NCBI GenBank assembly: GCA_948469315.1
Contig: CAOKLQ010000003.1
Span: forward strand, 16,007-80,006
Source: an uncultured Clostridium sp.
GTDB lineage: Bacteria; Bacillota; Clostridia; TANB77; CAG-508
DNA length: 64,000 bases
Direction of reading: 5' to 3'
Of this stretch, positions 57,150 to 64,000 are shown piece after piece. Every line of letters begins with the position of its first letter. Position 1 is the first letter of the stretch. A model generated the notes under the pieces. It searched no databases. It had not been told where the DNA came from and saw only the letters and a list, made by a program, of their open reading frames with translations. The position numbers and the translations under genes were made by a program.

Positions 57150-58292
57150 TTATATAGATACAATCTTTTCCCAAGTTAATTCATCTTTTCCAAAATGTCC
57201 ATAATTAGTTGTAGTTTTATAAATTGGCTTTTGCAGATCTAGATAATTTATAATTCCTCTAGGAGTTAAATCAAATTTATCATTTATTTTTCTTACAATT
57301 TCTTCTTCTGGAATTGTGTTTGTTCCAAATGTATTAACATATATAGATACAGGCCTTGCAACTCCAATTGCGTATGAAAGCTGTATTTCACATTTTTTTG
57401 CTAAATTATTTGCTACAATATTTTTAGCTATAAATCTTGCCATATATGATGCCGACCTATCAACTTTTGTTGCATCTTTTCCAGAAAATGCTCCTCCTCC
57501 ATGTTTTGCATAGCCTCCATAAGTATCAACTATAATTTTTCTTCCTGTTAATCCACTATCTCCTAAAGGTCCTCCTATTATAAATCTTCCAGTTGGATTT
57601 ATTAAATATCTTGTTTTTTCATCAAGTAATTTACTTGGTATAACTTCATCTATAACTTTTTGTTTTATGTCTTCTTTTAATATTTTTAAATCTATATTAC
57701 TTTCATGTTGTGTAGATATAACAATTGTATCTATTCTTATTGGAATGTCTTTTTCATATTCTACTGTAACTTGTACTTTTCCATCTGGTCTTAAATAATT
57801 TATAATATTTTGTTTTCTAACTTCATCTAACCTTTTTGCAAGTTTATGTGCTAAAGATATTGGAAGTGGCATTAATTCTTTTGTTTCATCACATGCATAT
57901 CCAAACATTATTCCTTGATCTCCTGCACCTTCTGAATTTAATTTTTCTCCATCTTTATCTTCTAAAGATTTATCAACTCCTATCGCTATATCTGACGATT
58001 GTTTTGAAATATTTACAATAATTTTACAAGTTTTATAATCTATATCTAAATTACTATTGTCATATCCTACTTCTTTAATTGCTTGTCTTGCTATTTTTTC
58101 AATATCTACTTGTGCTTTTGATGTTATTTCTCCTGTTATATATATCTCTCCTTTTGATGCTAGTGTTTCACAAGCTACTCTTGAATTTTTATCTTGAGTT
58201 AAATATTCATCTAAAATACTATCTGATATATAATCACATAATTTATCAGGATGTCCAGATGTTACACTTTCTGATGTAAATAATTTCTTCAT
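57150..58292 (-). CDS. metK: S-adenosylmethionine synthetase
   Basis: MetK makes SAM from ATP and methionine. The 380-residue protein has [11 protein letters not shown] (about 6-16), [12 protein letters not shown] and [22 protein letters not shown], all family signatures, with normal length. ATG 58292 lies 9 nt after AAGGAAGGA; an upstream ATG at 58349 gives an unlikely extension. No SAM riboswitch was recognised upstream. Confidence 0.96.
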   Translation of the reverse strand: MKKLFTSESVTSGHPDKLCDYISDSILDEYLTQDKNSRVACETLASKGEIYITGEITSKAQVDIEKIARQAIKEVGYDNSNLDIDYKTCKIIVNISKQSSDIAIGVDKSLEDKDGEKLNSEGAGDQGIMFGYACDETKELMPLPISLAHKLAKRLDEVRKQNIINYLRPDGKVQVTVEYEKDIPIRIDTIVISTQHESNIDLKILKEDIKQKVIDEVIPSKLLDEKTRYLINPTGRFIIGGPLGDSGLTGRKIIVDTYGGYAKHGGGAFSGKDATKVDRSASYMARFIAKNIVANNLAKKCEIQLSYAIGVARPVSIYVNTFGTNTIPEEEIVRKINDKFDLTPRGIINYLDLQKPIYKTTTNYGHFGKDELTWEKIVSI

Positions 58293-58380
58293 TTTATAAA
58301 TTCCTTCCTTTATATTAACATTGTGTATTGTATCATAAAAATTATACAATGTAAAAAATAATTCTTAAATCTCCTATTAC

Positions 58381-58407
58381 AAAAGGCACGGATTTCCCGT
58401 GCCTTTT
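58381..58407 (-). terminator. Intrinsic terminator
   Basis: AAAGGCACGG with its complement around a 5-nt loop and flanking A and T runs, between the coiled-coil gene and metK. Confidence 0.85.
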
Positions 58408-58450
58408 ATAGTTTACACCTCATCTTTAATCGAAAATTTTAAATAGACCA

Positions 58451-59053
58451 TTATATCATTTTTAACAATCTAACAATTTGCTCTATATCTTCTTTTGCCA
58501 ATTCTTCATCATTTAACATTATTTTTTTGATATATTCTCTATATTGTACTGTTAATAATGATTTTCTATGAAACCAGCTATGAAACTCTTTAGTCTCAAG
58601 AACAAATATTAAATAACAATATTCTTTGATATCTTTACTATTAATTTCTTCTTCATTTAGTATTGGTTCAATGTCATCTGAAAGTACGCGTAGTGTGTTA
58701 TAAATAAAGTTTTCATAGTAAAGAACTTTATTTTCCAAATCATCTATAGATGATTCAAAAACGAAAACAAATTCTTCTGTTTTTTTCAATTCATCTTCTA
58801 ACTCTTTTGCTCTTTCTTGAAAACTTTCAGATTGTGTACTATCAAAACTAAATAGTTTATTATTAGCAAGTTTATCAGCTGTTTGTATTACATCTTCTAG
58901 TTTTTCTTTATGTTGTTCATAAGTTTTTAATCTTTGTTTTTCTTTCAATAGCTGTTTCACATACTTGAGATTTTCCCTTAATAAAGGTAAGATTCTGTTA
59001 AATTCAGCTAATCTGTGTCTCCGTGTCTCGTCTGTTAATAAATAATTTGACAT
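58451..59053 (-). CDS. Coiled-coil hypothetical protein
   Basis: A 200-residue, highly charged helical protein (LLRENLKYVKQLLKEKQRL, ERAKELEDELKKTEEFVFVFES) with no membrane segment. A tail domain contains FHSWFHRKSLLTVQYREYIKK. Codon 11 is CGG read as Arg (DETRRHRLAEF); a +1 shift there would stop five codons later, so normal decoding is required. AGGAGGAATT precedes the start. Function unknown. Confidence 0.7.
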   Translation of the reverse strand: MSNYLLTDETRRHRLAEFNRILPLLRENLKYVKQLLKEKQRLKTYEQHKEKLEDVIQTADKLANNKLFSFDSTQSESFQERAKELEDELKKTEEFVFVFESSIDDLENKVLYYENFIYNTLRVLSDDIEPILNEEEINSKDIKEYCYLIFVLETKEFHSWFHRKSLLTVQYREYIKKIMLNDEELAKEDIEQIVRLLKMI

Positions 59054-59157
59054 AATAATTCCTCCTCTAAATGTTTTGCTTAATCAACAGTTACTTTGTA
59101 TAAACTTATATAAAAAATTTATACTATCTTATACCATATTTCACAAAACTTTGCAAA

Positions 59158-60216
<1,059 letters not shown>

Positions 60217-60277
60217 TTATTTGTTCCTTTCTATTATTTTTTATATATTATATTTTATTTAAACTAAATTTTTTTAT

Positions 60278-60489
60278 AAAAGGCCAAGGGCTTCGCCCTT
60301 ACCTTTTAATCCTATCCTACTTAAGACACCTTCGGTTTCTTAAGAATCTTTCAAAGAGTATATATAAATTATAGTATTATTCTTGCTCGCTCCTCCCCAT
60401 TGACGTTGTAATAAGCTTCGCTTAACAACGCTCAGCGGTCCCCCCGAAGAGCTTGCAAGTTTAAAAATGTTAATATAACATTTTTGACA
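60278..60489 (-). ncRNA. Repeated structured RNA-like leader, copy 1 (upstream of mnmA)
   Basis: About 190 nt nearly the same as 62688-62900. On the minus strand it has an outer stem (CUUGC/GCAAG and GCUC/GAGC), a hairpin GUUGU..AAGC GAA GCUU..ACAAC, a CUUAAGA..UCUUAAG hairpin, and ends with AAGGGCGAAGCCCUU followed by GGCCUUUU, resembling an intrinsic terminator. It ends 62 nt before the mnmA start. It has no ORF. It could be a cis-regulatory leader or a mobile structured repeat. Confidence 0.6.
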
Positions 60490-60539
60490 AATTCACCGTT
60501 ATTGTTATTGTAATTTTTAATAATAATTTTTTATATTTA

Positions 60540-60971
60540 TTAATTTTTTTCTAACATATTTTCTATTGTATGCCAAGCAAGTAAAGCACATTTTACTCTG
60601 GCTGGCATGTTTGATATGTTTTTAAAGGCTATTGCTTCTTCTAGTTTTTTTAGTTCATTTTCATCTGTTTGCTCTCTTTTTATCATTTCTATAAATGTTT
60701 TTATAATTTCTTTTGCTTCTTTAATTGTTTTTCCTTTTAATGTGTCTATCATTATAGATGTTGAACTTAAAGATATTGCACATCCATGTCCTGTAAATGC
60801 CATATCTTCAATTATATCTCCATTTAGTTTTATTTCTAATGTAATTTCGTCTCCACAATTTGGATTATGTCCTTTTTCTGAATAATCGGCATTTTCTAGT
60901 TTTTTCTTATTATATGAATTCATGCTATGTTCCATTATAAGTTCATTGTAAACTTGAGTTAAATCTTCCAT
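60540..60971 (-). CDS. sufU: SufU-type Fe-S assembly / sulfur-transfer protein
   Basis: A 143-residue IscU-like protein. It has the three conserved Cys in NPNCGDEITL (about 38-47), GHGCAISLSSTSIM (about 61-74) and ARVKCALLAW (about 125-134). The insertion between the second and third Cys marks the Firmicute SufU branch, which accepts sulfur from SufS in a zinc-dependent exchange. It lies between sufS and mnmA. Confidence 0.93.
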   Translation of the reverse strand: MEDLTQVYNELIMEHSMNSYNKKKLENADYSEKGHNPNCGDEITLEIKLNGDIIEDMAFTGHGCAISLSSTSIMIDTLKGKTIKEAKEIIKTFIEMIKREQTDENELKKLEEAIAFKNISNMPARVKCALLAWHTIENMLEKN

Positions 60972-61057
60972 TTTTTCTACCTTCCTTTTGAAAATATAAT
61001 TGACATTTTTATTAATTAATGCTAATATAATAATATAAAAGATAAGAGCAAGAGCCC

Positions 61058-61219
61058 TTATCTATTGGTTGGGTGAGATTTGCAATTTCGGCAAATCTCT
61101 ATTTTTCTTTGTTTAGAACAATATCTTAATGTGTATTTATGTTTTGAACATATATGTACTAAGTATGCTAGTCCTAAAAAGAAAGCTATTACTATTAATA
61201 AAGTTTTTATTAAATTCAT
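61058..61219 (-). CDS. Small membrane protein with Cys-rich tail
   Basis: A 53-residue ORF with one transmembrane helix (NLIKTLLIVIAFFLGLAYLV) and a short cytoplasmic tail with Cys residues (HICSKHKY, RYCSKQ, ICRNCKSH). AAAGGGG-type site precedes ATG 61219. It sits between sufS and sufU. The CxxC in the tail could bind metal. Not recognised. Confidence 0.6.
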   Translation of the reverse strand: MNLIKTLLIVIAFFLGLAYLVHICSKHKYTLRYCSKQRKIEICRNCKSHPTNR

Positions 61220-61264
61220 AACCATTAACCCCTTTCTTTTCGAAATTTACATTTAAGCTATTAA

Positions 61265-61325
61265 AAGCATAAATGCATAGATTAATAAGTGCTATATGGA
61301 CTTACCAATCTATACACTTATGCTT
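61265..61325. other. Long interrupted hairpin upstream of the small membrane protein
   Basis: Three stacked stems, AAGCATAA/TTATGCTT, ATAGATT/AATCTAT and TAAGT/ACTTA, are separated by symmetric internal loops, giving a 61-nt hairpin. It lies in the sufS to small-ORF gap and could be a leader, a small RNA or the end of the sufS transcript. Confidence 0.5.
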
Positions 61326-61430
61326 GAAAGAAGTTAATTTCCCAATTTTAGCAATTATACTATTTGTTTATTTAATAGTCAATATTCTCCGAACTTTTTT
61401 TCGTTTTATATATTGTTATAATTTATATAA

Positions 61431-62655
61431 TTATTTTTTTATATATTTTTTAAACATATTATAGGCTTTGTCTAGCCCTTGTATTAATTTATCTACATCT
61501 TCTTTTGTATTATAAAAATAAAAACTTGCTCTACATGTTGAATCTATTCCTAGATATCTCATTAAAGGCTGCACACAATGATTTCCGCGAACGTATACAT
61601 ATTCCTTCTGAATCTAAAATACTTGCTACATCATGTGGGTGAATTCCATTTATGTTAAATGATATTACACTACAATGATTTTGTTTGTTTGGCGTTAGGT
61701 ATAATGTTAAATATTGTAGTTTTGATAACTCCTCTATTGCATATGAAACTACTTTATTTTCGATTTGTTGTATTTTATCATAACCTAAATTTTCAATATA
61801 ATCTATTGCACTACCAAGTCCTATAACACCTTCTACATTTTGGGTTCCTGCTTCGAATTTGTTTGGTAGTGGTGCAAATGTTGTTTCTTGTTCATGTACA
61901 TATTCTATCATATCTCCACCCATTAAAAATGGACTCATTTTATTTAATATTTCTTTTTTTCCGTATAATATACCAATTCCAAGTGGTGCAAGCATTTTAT
62001 GTCCTGAAAATACTACAAAATCTGCATCTAATTTTTGTACATCTATTTTCATGTGTGGTACGCTTTGAGAGCAATCTACTACAACTATTGCTCCTTTTTT
62101 GTGTGCATATTTAATTATTTTTTCTATATTATTTATTGTTCCCAAAACATTTGAAACATGTGTTATTCCAACTATTTTTGTTTTGTCAGTTATTTTACTT
62201 TCAATTTCTTCATCAGATAGTTCAAAATTCTCATTAATATACATATAATTCAGCTTGCTATTTGTGAATTTTGCAACTTTTTGCCATGGGACTAAATTGG
62301 AATGATGTTCCATTATTGAAAGCACTACTTCATCATCTTTTTTTAGATTGTCCATTCCATATGAGTATGCAATTAGATTTAAGCTTTCAGTTGCATTTTT
62401 TGTAAATATAATCTCTTCCATATGTTTACTATTAATAAATTTTGCAATTTTTGCTCTTGTGTTTTCGTAAATTTTAGTTGCTTCTATACTTAAAGAATAT
62501 GCACCTCTGTGTGGATTTGCATTATACTTTTTATAGAATTCTTCTATGGATTTTATTACACTAGTAGGTTTTTGAGTTGTTGCTCCACTGTCCAAATATG
62601 TTATATTTTCATCTTTTAAAATTGGAAAATCTTTTTTTATCTGTTTTATGTTCAT
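61431..62655 (-). CDS. sufS: Cysteine desulfurase SufS, with a C-GGA +1 shift site
   Basis: A PLP-dependent enzyme that takes sulfur from cysteine for Fe-S clusters and thio-tRNA. The corrected 407-residue product has [54 protein letters not shown] and the PLP Lys in [16 protein letters not shown]. At 61587 an extra C precedes GGA (TCG C GGA). Skipping it gives [15 protein letters not shown], with the catalytic Cys of the C-terminal loop, and the rest to [14 protein letters not shown]. Without the shift the enzyme would lack its active Cys. A structured repeat lies 33 nt upstream. Confidence 0.88.
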
Positions 62656-62687
62656 TTATTTGTCCTTTCAATAATCTTTTTATTTTC

Positions 62688-62900
62688 AAAAGGCCAAGGG
62701 CTTTGCCCTTACCTTTTAATCCCATCCCACTTAAGAACTAAAAGTTCTTAAGAATCTCCAAAGAGGTTAGTTATAAATTAAAGTTTCTTTATCTTGCTCG
62801 CTCCTCCCCACTGGCGTTGTAATAAGCTTTGCTTTAACAACGCTCAGCGGTCCCCCCGAAGAGCTTGCAAGTTATAAAATGTTATACTAATACTTTTTGA
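62688..62900 (-). ncRNA. Repeated structured RNA-like leader, copy 2 (upstream of sufS)
   Basis: Sister of 60278-60489. The two copies differ most in hairpin interiors, yet pairing is kept: here CUUAAGAACU UUU AGUUCUUAAG is perfect, whereas copy 1 has CUUAAGA-ACC GAA GGU-UCUUAAG. The outer stem and GGGGGGACCGCUGAGCG core are the same. It ends in the same GGGCAAAGCCC-GGCCUUUU terminator-like hairpin, 33 nt before the sufS start. Confidence 0.6.
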
Positions 62901-62925
62901 CTTTATGTTGATTATATGTTATAAT
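62897..62925 (+). promoter_or_regulatory. Consensus promoter for the small plus-strand gene
   Basis: TTGACT (62897-62902) and TATAAT (62920-62925) are separated by 17 nt. It overlaps the outer edge of the structured repeat on the other strand. Confidence 0.85.
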
Positions 62926-62998
62926 ATAGCTAATTGAATATTACTAACCATGTGGTTTGTTATTTTAAATCACACCAGCTTCTATAGGAGGTAGCATT

Positions 62999-63151
62999 AT
63001 GAATATAATGTCTTTTGTTGATCTTGCTGTAATGTATGTATGTTTTATATTCATACTTGTAAACCCCAAAATGCCAAAAATCATAAAAGTATGGTTTTTT
63101 CTTGGATTTTCATTTTGTGCATTAAGCTTATTGGGATATTTATTAGCTTGA
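62999..63151 (+). CDS. 50-residue membrane protein
   Basis: A small ORF with AGGAGG before ATG 62999, a consensus promoter upstream and a terminator right after. The product has two transmembrane helices (FVDLAVMYVCFIFILV and VWFFLGFSFCALSLLGYLLA) joined by NPKMPKIIK. Expression signals are strong. No family recognised. It lies between sufD and sufS on the opposite strand. Confidence 0.75.
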   Translation: MNIMSFVDLAVMYVCFIFILVNPKMPKIIKVWFFLGFSFCALSLLGYLLA

Positions 63152-63156
63152 TACTT

Positions 63157-63180
63157 GGCCTCCTTTGGAGGCTTTTTATT
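63157..63180 (+). terminator. Intrinsic terminator
   Basis: GCCTCC TTT GGAGGC stem followed by TTTTTATTTT, 6 nt after the small membrane protein gene. Confidence 0.92.
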
Positions 63181-63188
63181 TTGTTTTA

Positions 63189-64000
63189 TTAATCCAACCT
63201 ATTATCTATTTCATTTAAAATCTGCTCTTTTAATTCCTCATTTTCTATGTTTTCTAGAATTTTATTGAATTTTGCTTTTACCATTAGTTTTGCTGCGTCT
63301 TTTTGATTAAATCCTCTGCTCATAATGTAGAATAGTTCTTTTGGGTCTATTTTTCCTGCTGAACTTGAATGATTTCCTTTTACATCTTCTTCTGAGCAAA
63401 GTAGCATTGGAAGTGCTATTGACCTTGATGTATCTGATAACAGCATACAATTTTCGTTTTCGTTTCCTGTAGCTTTTTTTGCTCCTTTTTTGAAATCTAT
63501 TGTACCTTTAAAGTGTTTTTTTGCTTTGTCTTTTAATGCCCCTTGAACTTCTATATTTATATTGGTTTGTTTTCCTTTTAGATGTGCTATATAGTTTAAA
63601 TCAAATAATTGGTTTTCTTTTCCTAAATATATTGTATTTATATTGTTTTGTGAATTTTCTCCAAGTAAATCCGAGTAATAGTTTGTAATACTATTTTTTC
63701 CTCCAAAATCTATAATTGTATAATTTATTTTTGCATTTTCTTCTAACTTATTTTGAATTGCCATAAAGTTATTAGATTTTGTATTTAATAAATTTACAAT
63801 TATTATATCTATATTAGAATTTTCTTTTGCTAAAACATTTATTATTCCATTATGAAATGCTGGTATATTTTCCTCAGTTTTGTATTTTAATATAATAGTT
63901 GCTTTTGAATTTTTATTTGCTATAATTTGAGTATTTTGGATTAAGTTTATATTTTCTTCATCAAATTTGAATTCTATTTGTGTTGTTTTATTTTGATTAT
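63189..64000 (-). CDS. sufD: SufD Fe-S cluster assembly protein (5' part missing)
   Basis: The visible 269 residues are the C-terminal part of a SufB/SufD-family beta-helix scaffold: YYSDLLGENSQNNINTIYLG, GKQTNINIEVQGALKDKAKKHFKGTIDF and the end CSEEDVKGNHSSSAGKIDPKELFYIMSRGFNQKDAAKLMV. The frame is open to the window edge. The lack of the extra N-terminal Cys-rich region cannot be judged. SufD rather than SufB is favoured by its position directly before sufS. Confidence 0.9.
   Translation of the reverse strand, partial: NQNKTTQIEFKFDEENINLIQNTQIIANKNSKATIILKYKTEENIPAFHNGIINVLAKENSNIDIIIVNLLNTKSNNFMAIQNKLEENAKINYTIIDFGGKNSITNYYSDLLGENSQNNINTIYLGKENQLFDLNYIAHLKGKQTNINIEVQGALKDKAKKHFKGTIDFKKGAKKATGNENENCMLLSDTSRSIALPMLLCSEEDVKGNHSSSAGKIDPKELFYIMSRGFNQKDAAKLMVKAKFNKILENIENEELKEQILNEIDNRLD

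Overview
The window is chromosomal DNA from a very AT-rich, low-GC Gram-positive, spore-forming bacterium of the Clostridia type, probably uncultured. This rests on the gene set (nusA-ylxR-rplGB-infB, der-plsY-gpsA, tig-clpP-clpX, dxs, a spoIIAA-spoIIAB-sigF-spoIID-spoIIQ block, a T-box lysS, sufD-sufS-sufU-mnmA), strong AGGAGG-type ribosome binding sites, and near absence of CG-rich codons. I cannot place the genus from sequence alone. No rRNA or tRNA gene was recognised.

Layout. 1-4042: infB operon on the minus strand. 4190-20661: housekeeping genes, nearly all minus strand (holA, gpsA, an esterase with a homopolymer frameshift, plsY, der, rpmF, ctpA, ylmH, dxs, a phosphatidate/phytol-kinase-like gene, clpX, clpP, tig). 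20802-35097: one plus-strand M14 metallopeptidase gene cut into three pieces by two integrated elements of 4,312 bp and 9,058 bp, each with its own large serine recombinase near its left end. Their ends rejoin into near-perfect palindromic attP sites centred on a GG dinucleotide. Cargo includes an MFS transporter, a lipid/phosphate metabolism cluster, a ParE/Phd toxin-antitoxin pair, an AbiEi-like protein, a mobC remnant and a secreted nuclease. 35150-38689: sporulation genes around sigma-F. 38960-47205: asnB followed by accessory genes and two further copies of the asnB 3' end, with lysS between them. 47233-58292: transporters (MacB-like ABC, ZIP, a MATE-kinase fusion, CopA fused to CopZ), tcdA and metK. 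58451-64000: mnmA, sufU, sufS and sufD, with a repeated structured RNA-like leader upstream of both mnmA and sufS.

The most striking signal is at the level of decoding. Nine genes in the window look broken by a +1 frameshift. In all of them (11 sites) the break is one extra C directly before a GGA or GGT glycine codon, so the zero-frame codon at the break is always CGG. Skipping the C restores a conserved family sequence each time. The genes include asnB, sufS, spoIIAA, spoIIQ, spoIID, an ABC transporter (in its Walker A motif), a membrane lipid enzyme, the split peptidase (two sites) and the second recombinase (two sites). CGG is otherwise almost unused. The simplest reading is that CGG is a hungry or unassigned codon in this organism and that ribosomes shift +1 at CGGN, or decode it as a quadruplet, inserting glycine. 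Coordinates for these genes below span the whole reconstructed gene.
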